A DNA stretch of 64,000 nucleotides, taken from NCBI GenBank assembly GCA_965216105.1, contig OZ244147.1, positions 2,542,001 through 2,606,000 of the forward strand. Direction: 5' to 3'. The notes below the pieces were generated by a model. That model saw nothing but the letters and a program-made list of their open reading frames with translations, had not been told where the DNA came from and made no database searches. Made by a program: the position numbers and the translations under genes. Source of the DNA: JAALLB01 sp017643495. Its GTDB lineage: Bacteria; Pseudomonadota; Alphaproteobacteria; Rhizobiales; Rhizobiaceae. Shown here in pieces: positions 25,777-33,958 of this stretch; within the stretch, counting starts at the first letter, position 1, and each line of letters starts with the position of its first letter.

Positions 25777-27036
25777 TTACATGTATTTCCGCGGGTCGAC
25801 GATCTGTCCCTCCAGCGCTGCCGCAGCAACGGCGGCCGGATTGACGATGTAGATTTCCGAGTCCGGACTTCCCATGCGCCCCCTCACATTCAGGGTACCG
25901 GTTGAAACTGCTTTCTGTCCTTCACTCATCACGCCCATCCGTCCAAAACAGTAGTCACAGGATGATGATGTCACGAAAGCACCTGCTGCGACGAGGTCCG
26001 TAATGATTCCCTCCTCGGAAGCTTGCCTCATGATTTCCTGACTTGTCGGCACCACGTGAAGTTGAAAGCCCTCCTTGATCTGCCTACCCTTCAAAATTTG
26101 CGCAGCAATCCGCATGTCTTCCACACGACCCGACGCACATGAACCGAGATATCCCAGATCAATGGGTGTACCCGCGACCTCTGAAAGGTCGCGGGTATTC
26201 GCCGGACTGGGAGGAATCACGACGATGGGTTCCAGTTTCGAAATATCTATCCGGTGGACGGCTGCATAGTCTGCATCCGGGTCTGAAGATACCGGCTCCA
26301 GATCAACCCGTGCCCTTGGCTTGGCGTAGGCAAGGCTTCTTTCATTCGGGTTGATGATTGCTGTAATCGCACCCGTGAACATGGCAAGGGACGTGATTGT
26401 CTGCTGACCTTCCAGCGAGATATGGTCAAGTGCATCGCCGCCGATTTCAAGTACGTGAAAGCGGGCACCAGACGAGCCGATTACCCGTACAATGTGATGA
26501 AACACATCCCGTGCCATAACACCCGGCTTAAGCTTTCCGGTAAGTTCGACACGCGTTGTCTGAGGCACTTTGAGCTTGATGTATTCCTTTACAAACGCTT
26601 CCAGCAAATGACGCCGCACACCAATCGCCAGCGTTCCGTATGTTCCCAACTGCGATATATGTCCGTCAAAGTGCACCGCGAAAGCACCAGGGGTCGCGTA
26701 TCCAAGTTCGGCGGCTACCTGGTGACCAATGCCCTTGCGCTCGTAAACCGGCACACCCTGCTCTTTTCCCCAGTCACGTGTAATTTTGTGAAGCTGTTCT
26801 TCGGCCGGAGTAACAGCCGGTACCATGTGATCGATAAAAAGCGCATAGCGCTCCGGTCCTACAACCTTGTCGATGCCGAAATCTTCCTTCATTTGACGGA
26901 AAATCACATCCGTATAACCGGGAAAATCGTAGGCTATGACAAAATCCGGACGCACCTTGACTTCGTCTCCGGCACGCACCCGTTCTTTTCCGGCCGCCCG
27001 GGCCAGAATTTTTTCAGCAATAGTAGATCCCATCAT
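25777..27036 (-). CDS. LeuC/DmdA-like large subunit of an aconitase-type [4Fe-4S] hydro-lyase
   Basis: 419 residues from the ATG at 27036 (GGAG six bases upstream). The three cluster cysteines are present: LGSCASGR, and SSSCDYCFGRMG. IDHMVPAVTPAEEQ and STGTLNVRGRMGSP also match LeuC/HacA. The GDSHT motif is altered to FDGHISQLGTYG; the His is kept. It would add or remove water at a branched unsaturated dicarboxylate. Together with the lyase and mutase, DmdA (2,3-dimethylmaleate hydratase) is the closest analogue. First gene of a four-gene operon; an IclR-type palindrome lies about 100 bases upstream. Confidence 0.84.
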   Translation of the reverse strand: MMGSTIAEKILARAAGKERVRAGDEVKVRPDFVIAYDFPGYTDVIFRQMKEDFGIDKVVGPERYALFIDHMVPAVTPAEEQLHKITRDWGKEQGVPVYERKGIGHQVAAELGYATPGAFAVHFDGHISQLGTYGTLAIGVRRHLLEAFVKEYIKLKVPQTTRVELTGKLKPGVMARDVFHHIVRVIGSSGARFHVLEIGGDALDHISLEGQQTITSLAMFTGAITAIINPNERSLAYAKPRARVDLEPVSSDPDADYAAVHRIDISKLEPIVVIPPSPANTRDLSEVAGTPIDLGYLGSCASGRVEDMRIAAQILKGRQIKEGFQLHVVPTSQEIMRQASEEGIITDLVAAGAFVTSSSCDYCFGRMGVMSEGQKAVSTGTLNVRGRMGSPDSEIYIVNPAAVAAAALEGQIVDPRKYM

Positions 27037-27130
27037 GCAGCTCCAGTGTCGACCGGGCAGACATAAAATCCGGCAGCGACTGAGGGGCAATCTATGCGGG
27101 CTGAAAAAGTTATGTCAAGCTATAACGATA

Positions 27131-27147
27131 ATTTCACTATATGAAAT
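27131..27147. promoter_or_regulatory. Candidate IclR operator, copy 1 (before LeuC-like operon)
   Basis: ATTTCA-CTATA-TGAAAT, perfect six-base arms with five-base spacer. It sits 95 bases upstream of the LeuC-like start and touches the stop codon of the IclR gene. The same motif recurs before the TRAP operon at 28031-28049. Confidence 0.65.
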
Positions 27148-27980
27148 CATTGCAGCCGTCTGGATATCTGTTCGCAACAGCGTAACAGTGAAGCCAGCGT
27201 TTCAGGAGGCTTCTCTCCAATGACCGGCTTGCCGATCAATGGCGTAAGGCCGCCAAGCGATACCGCTGCCACGACCTTGCCGGTACCATCACGTATTGGC
27301 GCCGCAATCGCTGAGAGCCCTTGCGCAACATCATCCCTCGCATATGACCAGCCAGCCTCCCGTATGGCTTCAATATCCTTCCGCAACACTTCACCGGAAA
27401 CAATGCTTTTGGGTGTCAAAGCAGTCAGTTCACTTGCAAGAATACGCTCTCTGGCATCCTCCGGCTGATACGCAAGCAGCAATCTGGGGGCAGCACCGGT
27501 ATTCAGGGGCAGCCCTCCGTCAACTGTCCACCAACGAACCTGGACAGGTGCCGTGCCGTGGTAGCGAGCAAGGCAAACAGCTTCATCTTCGTTGAAGACT
27601 GAAAGAAAAACTGTCGCCCCCACTTCATTCGACAGACGATCCAGCAAATCGGCGGAGACATCTTTCAATGACCGTTCTTCGGGAACGGCTCCGGCAAAGC
27701 TCATAACCTTGATGGTAAGTGAGTAATGTCCAGTGTCGCTATCCTGCGCCACTATGCCTTCATCTCTCAGGGTGACAAGGATGCGTCGAGTCGTACCGGC
27801 ATCAAGACCGGTAATTTCCGCGATCCTGAAAAGCGGCAAATGCTGCTCTTCCGGTGTAAAGGCACGCATGATGGCGATCGCTCGTGAAACAGCCCTCACA
27901 CGTGGAAGGGTTGCGCCGTCAGCACGTCGCCCGGAAGCCCCCTTGCTTATCATTTTCGAGGAAGAGTTTACATCTGTCAT
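27147..27980 (-). CDS. IclR family transcriptional regulator
   Basis: 277 residues from the ATG at 27980 (a TTG start at 28031 would add 17 residues and overlap an operator). Winged helix-turn-helix at about residues 35-90 (LFRIAEITGLDAGTTRRIL) and the IclR ligand domain (GAF-like) with ATVFLSVFNEDEAVCLARY and YARDDVAQGLSAIAAPIRD. Such regulators bind small carboxylates or aromatics. It lies between the hydratase operon and the TRAP operon, with the same palindrome on both sides, so it probably controls both. Confidence 0.92.
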   Translation of the reverse strand: MTDVNSSSKMISKGASGRRADGATLPRVRAVSRAIAIMRAFTPEEQHLPLFRIAEITGLDAGTTRRILVTLRDEGIVAQDSDTGHYSLTIKVMSFAGAVPEERSLKDVSADLLDRLSNEVGATVFLSVFNEDEAVCLARYHGTAPVQVRWWTVDGGLPLNTGAAPRLLLAYQPEDARERILASELTALTPKSIVSGEVLRKDIEAIREAGWSYARDDVAQGLSAIAAPIRDGTGKVVAAVSLGGLTPLIGKPVIGEKPPETLASLLRCCEQISRRLQ

Positions 27981-28030
27981 ATCCGAGTTATCCAAAAACC
28001 TGCCCTTCACAGTATACAAAGCCCGATTCA

Positions 28031-28049
28031 AATTTCAACTAGTGAAATT
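28031..28049. promoter_or_regulatory. Candidate IclR operator, copy 2 (before TRAP operon)
   Basis: AATTTCA-ACTAG-TGAAATT, perfect seven-base arms. It lies 12 bases upstream of a TTGACA hexamer (28061-28066) that could be the -35 box of the TRAP operon, and 51 bases before the IclR start codon. Position just before -35 fits an activator or an autorepressor of IclR. Confidence 0.7.
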
Positions 28050-28131
28050 ATCATTACCTATTGACATTCCGGTTGTTTCCGGTTGCATTTGCGACAGGGA
28101 GCATATTCCACACACAGGAGGAGTTTATACT

Positions 28132-29211
28132 ATGAAACGATTGAGTTTGGGACTCGCGGCTACAGCGATGATGCTGGGCGGGTTGATGACTGACGCGTAC
28201 ATTTCGGACGCTCAGGCAGAAATGAGAACTTTGCGATTTGCTGAATTCGGGCCCAACCGCGGCACACGCGCTAGCGCACTAGAGTGGCTTGATGAACAAA
28301 TGCGGGAACGTTCCAACGGCGAACTCGGGCTGGACATAATCTGGGGTGGAGCACTTCTTTCCGCCAAGGATGCAGCTCAGGGCCTTTCAGACGGTGTTGC
28401 CGATTTTGCATCCATTGTGCCGGTATATGCCCCGGGCAGACTGGTGGTTTACGAAGCTGCAGACACGACCCAATATCCGGACGAATGGGTTGGCATGATG
28501 GCAACATACGAGATGATGACCACCCACCCTGCGGCCATCAAGGAAGCCAACGACTACAACCTCCATTATTTCGGGAACTACACGACAGGCCCAACCCAGA
28601 TCCTGTCCCGTGAGAAGCCTGTCAAATCACTGGATGATCTTGAAGGCATGACAATCCGTGCAACCGGATCGTTTGTCCCGGCAATGGAAAAATATGGTGC
28701 GGCGACTGTCTCGGTATCTCAGCCTAAGGTGTATGAAGCGCTGTCAAACGGATCAGTAGATGGCTCAACCACGTATTACTACGTCGTGAAAGCATACAAG
28801 CAATACGAAGTTGCCAAGTACATGACCGAAGTGAACATGGGCCAGACCCTTGGCTTTGGCATTGCCATGAACCTTGGAACATATGAGAGCCTTTCCGACG
28901 AACACAAAAAACTCATCGACACGCTCGGCAAGGAATTTACCGAGCATGTAGCTGAAAAAATGTACCGCTCGCGCACTGATACCAAAAAAGAACTGGCAGA
29001 AGGCATAGACGGCAACAAGGTCGAGATGATTGACGCTCCGGAAGAAATGCGTCAGGCACTCATTGACATTGCTGAAGCTGATTCAGGCCGATGGGTTGAA
29101 AAGGCTGAAAAGAAAGGGCTTGATGGCAAGAAAATTGCTGCCGATTTTGCTGCGCTTATCGAGAAATACAAAGAAAAGCAGTCTGCCGAGGGTTATCCTT
29201 GGGACAAGTAA
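28132..29211 (+). CDS. TRAP transporter solute-binding protein (DctP family)
   Basis: 359 residues from the ATG at 28132, preceded by a perfect AGGAGGAG. Signal peptide (1-28, ending AQA). The domain body has the DctP hallmarks, for example LDDLEGMTIRATGSFVPA with the carboxylate-binding Arg, and KVYEALSNGSVDGSTTYYY. Longer than the usual 330 residues. It captures an organic acid in the periplasm. Regulated with the adjacent B12-mutase/hydratase genes if the shared IclR palindrome is real. Confidence 0.92.
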   Translation: MKRLSLGLAATAMMLGGLMTDAYISDAQAEMRTLRFAEFGPNRGTRASALEWLDEQMRERSNGELGLDIIWGGALLSAKDAAQGLSDGVADFASIVPVYAPGRLVVYEAADTTQYPDEWVGMMATYEMMTTHPAAIKEANDYNLHYFGNYTTGPTQILSREKPVKSLDDLEGMTIRATGSFVPAMEKYGAATVSVSQPKVYEALSNGSVDGSTTYYYVVKAYKQYEVAKYMTEVNMGQTLGFGIAMNLGTYESLSDEHKKLIDTLGKEFTEHVAEKMYRSRTDTKKELAEGIDGNKVEMIDAPEEMRQALIDIAEADSGRWVEKAEKKGLDGKKIAADFAALIEKYKEKQSAEGYPWDK

Positions 29212-29242
29212 ACCTTGCTGCTGGCCGACCAGGTGAATGCAC

Positions 29243-29779
29243 ATGACCAAAACCAGCCCGTTGACACGTATTCTTGCCTGGGTTGAAAATCTGGCCATTT
29301 CGGTTGGCGGGTTGGCGCTCATTGCGATGGGCGGCATTGTCACCTTGTCGGTACTGGGACGGCAACTCTTTCTGATGCCAATACCGGATGACCTGACAAT
29401 GGTTGGCTTGTTGATGGTCTGCGTAATAGTCCTGCCGCTTGCTTTCGTTGAGAGCAAGCGGGGGCATATCTCGGTCACCATAACCACCGATTGGTTGCCG
29501 ACAAGGGCAATCGGCTTCCTAAGGTGCCTGGGAACTTTTGCAATGGGACTTTTCTTTGGCGGCATCGGCTACATGGTCGTTGCCAAACTCCCACGCGAGT
29601 TCATGCAGGGCACCTATTATGACGGGCAGCTTGAAATACCGACATGGCCGATGAAGGCTGTCTTCGCCTTCGGCATTGCTGTCTTTGTCTTGAGACTGAT
29701 GGTTTCATTCTCGGCGGGTGTCAGAACAATGATTACTGGCATAGACCATGATGAACCGTTGAGCCACGTCGAAGAGTAA
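29243..29779 (+). CDS. TRAP transporter small membrane subunit (DctQ family)
   Basis: 178 residues from the ATG at 29243, chosen because AGGTGA is at proper distance; an ATG at 29237 is too close to it. Four membrane segments (about 10-40, 50-70, 90-112, 130-155) with the DctQ-type VLGRQLF and PLAFVESKRGHI motifs. Couples the binding protein to the DctM channel. Confidence 0.92.
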   Translation: MTKTSPLTRILAWVENLAISVGGLALIAMGGIVTLSVLGRQLFLMPIPDDLTMVGLLMVCVIVLPLAFVESKRGHISVTITTDWLPTRAIGFLRCLGTFAMGLFFGGIGYMVVAKLPREFMQGTYYDGQLEIPTWPMKAVFAFGIAVFVLRLMVSFSAGVRTMITGIDHDEPLSHVEE

Positions 29780-29785
29780 TAAAAC

Positions 29786-31126
29786 ATGGATCCCTTGCTT
29801 GTAGGGGCATTGGCCCTGGCTTCCACCCTAGTGCTGCTTGCCGTGCGCGTTCCCATTGCGGCGGCACTTGGTATAACTGCTTCGATCGGCACCTTTCTGA
29901 TTTTCGCATGGCGGCCAGGCACCGAATTCGTTGCCGATTATGCATGGCGGCCGACACTTTCGCTTCTGGCGAACGGTCCCTATTCCTTTATTACGGGCTT
30001 CACCCTATCCACGGTTCCCCTATTCATCCTGATGGGCCATCTCGCTTATGAGGCAGGCTTTACAACCGACATCTATCGTGCTGCCAGGTTATGGCTGGCG
30101 AAACTGCCTGGTGGGGTTGCAATGGCTTCGGTGGTCGGATGTGGCGGGTTTTCGGCAATCACCGGATCATCCGTTGCATGCGCAGCTGCCATGGGCAGAA
30201 TCGCCATTCCCGAAATGCTTTCCTTCGGATATGCAAAGTCGCTTGCGGCTGGTTCAGTTGCCATTGGCGGTACGCTCGGCTCCCTGATACCACCTTCGGT
30301 GCTGTTTATCCTGTTTGGGGTATTTTCAGAGCAATCCATCTCCAAACTTTTCATCGCAGCAATTGTGCCCGGACTGCTTTCTCTGGCTGCATACCTGCTC
30401 GTGATACTCATCTGGGTCAACCGGCAACCAAGTGCTGCTCCCACCCCTTCAGAAAGCATCGATGCAGCAGAACGGTGGCGCTCGCTGAGCAGGTGCTGGT
30501 CCATTGTGGTGATTTTTATTGTCGTTATTGGCGGAATTTATGCTGGGCTGTTCACACCAACGGAGGCAGCCGGTGTAGGCGCCTATGCCACATTGGCCCT
30601 CGGTTTGCTGCTTGGCCGCCTGAACATTGGTAAAATCGTTGCAGCCCTCAAAGAGAGTGTTTTCCAGTCTTCGATGATCTTTGCGATTGCCGTTGGCGGC
30701 AAGATGTATGTGAGCTTCATTGCCCTGACCGGCCTCTCGGCTGCCATAACCGACTGGATCGCTACCGCAGATGTATCGATGATTGTGGTCTTCGGAGCCA
30801 TGGTACTGATGTATATCGTGCTGGGCATGTTTCTCGATTCAATCGGCATCATCCTGCTGACCCTGCCCCTGACCATTCCGATTGTTGAAAGTTACGGACT
30901 GTCCCTGATCTGGTTTGGGGTAGTGGTAATCAAACTGCTCGAGATCGGGCTTGTTACACCGCCGATCGGACTGAATGTCTTTGTCATCAAGTCAATTGTT
31001 GGCGAGCGCATGAAACTCGAGACAATCTTTGCAGGTGTCGGGTGGTTCCTGTTGGCAGAAGTGTTTGTGCTGGGTGCCATACTGTTCTTCCCTGCACTGT
31101 CACTGTGGTTGCCGAGTTTCATCTAA
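29786..31126 (+). CDS. TRAP transporter large membrane subunit (DctM family)
   Basis: 446 residues, about 12 membrane segments. Family motifs: VGCGGFSAITGSSVACAAAMG, GTLGSLIPPSVLFILFG and ETAAVGAY-like PTEAAGVGAYA. Na+-driven import of the ligand delivered by the DctP protein. It ends 40 bases before the convergent thiX gene. Confidence 0.94.
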   Translation: MDPLLVGALALASTLVLLAVRVPIAAALGITASIGTFLIFAWRPGTEFVADYAWRPTLSLLANGPYSFITGFTLSTVPLFILMGHLAYEAGFTTDIYRAARLWLAKLPGGVAMASVVGCGGFSAITGSSVACAAAMGRIAIPEMLSFGYAKSLAAGSVAIGGTLGSLIPPSVLFILFGVFSEQSISKLFIAAIVPGLLSLAAYLLVILIWVNRQPSAAPTPSESIDAAERWRSLSRCWSIVVIFIVVIGGIYAGLFTPTEAAGVGAYATLALGLLLGRLNIGKIVAALKESVFQSSMIFAIAVGGKMYVSFIALTGLSAAITDWIATADVSMIVVFGAMVLMYIVLGMFLDSIGIILLTLPLTIPIVESYGLSLIWFGVVVIKLLEIGLVTPPIGLNVFVIKSIVGERMKLETIFAGVGWFLLAEVFVLGAILFFPALSLWLPSFI

Positions 31127-31166
31127 GGTTCCACTTGGCTTGGCTGCCACTTCCTGGTGCCTCCGG

Positions 31167-31919
31167 CTAACCGGCGGAATAGCCGGTTGCCCGTTCTGAC
31201 AACGTGTTTGCCCACCATGATACGGCAAGATGAAGAAGCACTGTGAATGCAGCCAGCACGAAAAGGCTTGCGAACATCAGATCAATTTTTGCGCGGCCAT
31301 TTGCCAGCAGCATCAGGTATCCCAGGCCATTCGATGCTCCTACCCATTCCCCTATAATGGCGCCTATCGGAGCATAAACCGAGGCAAGCTTCAGGCCGGA
31401 CCCAAGGTTTGGCAGGGCAGCCGGCAAGCGGATGCGAAACAGAACCTGCCAGGTGTTCGCCCTCATAGTTCGGGCAAGATCAAGATAACCCGGATGGGTA
31501 TTGCGGAGACCGTCAAGAAAGTTTGACGCGACCGGAAAATAGATAATCAGCACAGCCATCAGGACCTTCGACCATATTCCATAGCCAAACCAGAGAGTGA
31601 GTAACGGAGCCAGGGCAAATACCGGCACCGCCTGACTGAAGACCATGATTGGCATGACCAGCCGCCGAAGCCACGGGAAAATCATCAATTGCAGTGCGGT
31701 CAGCGCACCCAGAACAGAACCAATAACAAGCCCCACCAGTACTTCCGTAATGGTTATTGCTGCATGCCAGGCAATAAGTTCCCTCGAAGCGACGAGGGTC
31801 TGCAGAACCTTGAAAGGCGTTGGAAGAATGAACGAAGGTGCACCGGTAACCAGAACCAGGGCCTGCCAAAGAAAGATGGCAAATGCGGCGGAAAGAATTA
31901 TCCAGAACAACCTGTTCAT
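31167..31919 (-). CDS. thiX: Thiamine-precursor ABC transporter permease
   Basis: 250 residues, six membrane segments, BPD/SsuC-type permease with the EAA-like loop ARTMRANTWQVLFRIRLPAALP. Part of the ThiYZX set that imports an aminopyrimidine precursor (FAMP or HMP type) of thiamine; the assignment rests on the TPP riboswitch and the NMT1-type binding protein upstream. ATGA overlap with thiZ. Confidence 0.82.
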   Translation of the reverse strand: MNRLFWIILSAAFAIFLWQALVLVTGAPSFILPTPFKVLQTLVASRELIAWHAAITITEVLVGLVIGSVLGALTALQLMIFPWLRRLVMPIMVFSQAVPVFALAPLLTLWFGYGIWSKVLMAVLIIYFPVASNFLDGLRNTHPGYLDLARTMRANTWQVLFRIRLPAALPNLGSGLKLASVYAPIGAIIGEWVGASNGLGYLMLLANGRAKIDLMFASLFVLAAFTVLLHLAVSWWANTLSERATGYSAG

Positions 31920-32638
31920 GAAACCCTCTCTCGCAACTGCCCAAGCAGAAATGACTGGCGTCGCATGGTTTCATCTCCATCAGCCGGAGCTATCTGTGCC
32001 TGCTTTTTAGCTTCAACCTGTTCCAGACCCTGCTCGTTCAGAATGTATATCTTGTCACCCAGCCTGGCTGCCTCCCCTGGATCATGGGTGACAAGCAGAA
32101 CCGTGCGATGTTGCAGCAGCTCATGCGCCAGTTCCTGCATCTCTGCCCTGGTTCTGGCATCCAGGGCAGAAAAAGGTTCATCCAGAAGAACCAAATCACT
32201 CTCCTCCATGAGAGTACGGGCCAAGGCAACACGCTGACGCATTCCTCCAGACAGTTCACGCGGACGCTTGTGAGAATGGTTTGACAGACCCACCATATTG
32301 ATAATCTCGGTGGCCTTGTCGGCGTTTACCGGTTCACCACGCAATCGTGCTCCCAACTTTACGTTCTCAAGAACATTCAGCCAGGGAAACAACAAATCCT
32401 GCTGCGCCATGTAGGCACATTCCGGCATTGATAACCCGCTACCTGTACGGATGCTTCCAGTGAAATCTCCATGGGTTTCCAGACCAGCCAGCAGCCGTAA
32501 CACTGTCGTTTTCCCGACGCCTGACGGGCCGAGAAGGCAAGTCCAGCCCTCATCATGCAACGAGAGTGATATATCGCGGAACAGCCAAGTGTTGTCATGC
32601 ACCCTGAGGCTACCGGAAAGGCTGACAGATTCAGACAT
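31916..32638 (-). CDS. thiZ: Thiamine-precursor ABC transporter ATP-binding protein
   Basis: 240 residues from the ATG at 32638. Walker A GPSGVGKTT, signature LSGGMRQRVALARTL, Walker B LVLLDEPFSALD and H-loop VTHDPGEA are intact. An upstream GTG at 32722 overlaps the thiY stop as GTGA and would add 28 residues (268 in total); I keep the shorter form because the added piece does not look like an ABC N terminus. Confidence 0.85.
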   Translation of the reverse strand: MSESVSLSGSLRVHDNTWLFRDISLSLHDEGWTCLLGPSGVGKTTVLRLLAGLETHGDFTGSIRTGSGLSMPECAYMAQQDLLFPWLNVLENVKLGARLRGEPVNADKATEIINMVGLSNHSHKRPRELSGGMRQRVALARTLMEESDLVLLDEPFSALDARTRAEMQELAHELLQHRTVLLVTHDPGEAARLGDKIYILNEQGLEQVEAKKQAQIAPADGDETMRRQSFLLGQLRERVS

Positions 32639-32718
32639 GAATAAAGGACCTGAAATGCGATATCCGCCACACGGGAAATACCGGAAAACCGGTAAGCCCG
32701 ATAGACGGATATCTCCAC

Positions 32719-33660
32719 TCACTTTTCAGCAGTTACATCGATTGCGATATCTGCAACTGCGTTTACTGATGGAACCAGCCCTACTTCGTTCAGGAAGGTC
32801 TCCATCCGGTTGTAACGGCCTGCATCGAGTGCTGCAGGGCGCAAGGCAAACCTTGGAAGAGTGTCTTTCCACGCCCGCTTGTTCAACTCGTCGTTCAGTT
32901 CTGTTGAGGTTGCGGCAAACGTCTCCCAGCTTTCCTGCTGGTTGTTCACAATATACTGGGTAGCCTTTTCAGTTGCGGCAAGGAAACGGGCAATCTTGTC
33001 TTTGTCCATGCTGTCCGGTTTGGCAACGTAGATGAGTTCATCATAGGATGGCAGCCCCTCCTCTTCCACGTAAAAGCACCGACCCTTTACGCCGTTGATA
33101 TCCATCTGGTTGAGTTCAAAATTCCGGTATGCCCCGATCACGGCATCGACCTGGCCTGACATGAGTGAGGGTGACAATGACCAGTTTACATTCACAAGCT
33201 CAATGTCATCCATACCCAGACCGCGCGGCTTGAGCATTGCGGTAAGAACCGCTTCCTCGATGCCGGCCACTGAAAACCCGATTTTCTTGCCCTTCAGGTC
33301 TTCAATTTTCTTGATCGGCCCCTCTTCGAGCACCAACAAACAGTTTAGAGGCGTGGCAACCAGTGTACCCACCCGTTTGAGCGGCAGTCCTTCATGAATC
33401 TGCAAATGCAGTTGTGGCTGATAGGAAACTGCAAGATCGGCTTTTCCTGCTGCAACCATTTTCGGCGGATCAGAAGGGTCTGCCGGTGCAATGATTTCAA
33501 CCTCAAGACCCTGTTCTTCGAAATACCCCTTCTCCTGGGCAATGATAATCGGACCGTGATCCGGGTTTACAAACCAGTCGAGGATCAGCGTCATCTTGTC
33601 TGCGGCGTTCGCAGTGATGGTTGAAAACAACATCAAGGTTGCGGCGAATAATAATCTCAT
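32719..33660 (-). CDS. thiY: Thiamine-precursor binding protein, NMT1/THI5 type
   Basis: 313 residues with signal peptide (1-19). LDWFVNPDHGPIIIAQEKG and PADPSDPPKMVAAGKADLAV are signature stretches of ThiY-like proteins that bind N-formyl-aminopyrimidine. Periplasmic or lipid-free. Directly downstream of a TPP riboswitch, which confirms the thiamine link. AGGAG ribosome site. Confidence 0.88.
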   Translation of the reverse strand: MRLLFAATLMLFSTITANAADKMTLILDWFVNPDHGPIIIAQEKGYFEEQGLEVEIIAPADPSDPPKMVAAGKADLAVSYQPQLHLQIHEGLPLKRVGTLVATPLNCLLVLEEGPIKKIEDLKGKKIGFSVAGIEEAVLTAMLKPRGLGMDDIELVNVNWSLSPSLMSGQVDAVIGAYRNFELNQMDINGVKGRCFYVEEEGLPSYDELIYVAKPDSMDKDKIARFLAATEKATQYIVNNQQESWETFAATSTELNDELNKRAWKDTLPRFALRPAALDAGRYNRMETFLNEVGLVPSVNAVADIAIDVTAEK

Positions 33661-33771
33661 GGCTCACTCCTGCCGTGAATATGACGTGCCTTGGGCATGT
33701 CGGTATGGTTTCCAGTTCGCACTTGCGAAAAAGAAACAACGGCAATTACAGATTCCCTGAGAATTTCTTGC

Positions 33772-33853
33772 CCGTTCCCTTCGCCGGTACTAACCGTTTC
33801 AGGTTCGATGGGTCGGCTTGCGCACCTCTCAGCTGTAAACAGCTCCCCAACGG
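33772..33853 (-). promoter_or_regulatory. TPP riboswitch (THI element)
   Basis: On the minus strand the conserved core is readable: GGGGAGCTG, then GCTGAGAGGT, GACCC, GAACCTGA and GCGAAGGGAA in correct order, with a P1 helix CCGTT / AACGG at the ends. It lies 112 bases before thiY. High TPP should switch the thiYZX operon off. The 33661-33771 stretch would hold the expression platform and the thiY ribosome site. Confidence 0.95.
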
Positions 33854-33862
33854 ATGTGCCCG

Positions 33863-33890
33863 ACTATAGACATATCCGCGATGCATGCAA
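33863..33890 (-). promoter_or_regulatory. Sigma-70-type promoter of thiYZX
   Basis: On the minus strand TTGCAT (33890-33885), 16 bases, TATAGT (33868-33863). Transcription would begin near 33856, a few bases before the riboswitch P1 helix. The rest of the 298-base gap (33661-33958) is leader sequence; I see no gene in it. Confidence 0.65.
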
Positions 33891-33958
33891 GCGGGCTGTG
33901 CATATCTCCCAAGCACAATGGCATCAGCCAGGAAGTGAAATCATGCGACCACGCAGAT

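Noticed and set aside
25777..27036. leuC/leuD of leucine biosynthesis
   Set aside because: No leuA or leuB nearby, active-site motifs changed in both subunits, operon shared with a lyase and an M29-like gene.
31163..31186. CCGGCTA / TAGCCGG hairpin at the thiX end as a terminator
   Set aside because: It overlaps the thiX stop codon and no T-run follows on either strand, so evidence is too weak for a terminator.
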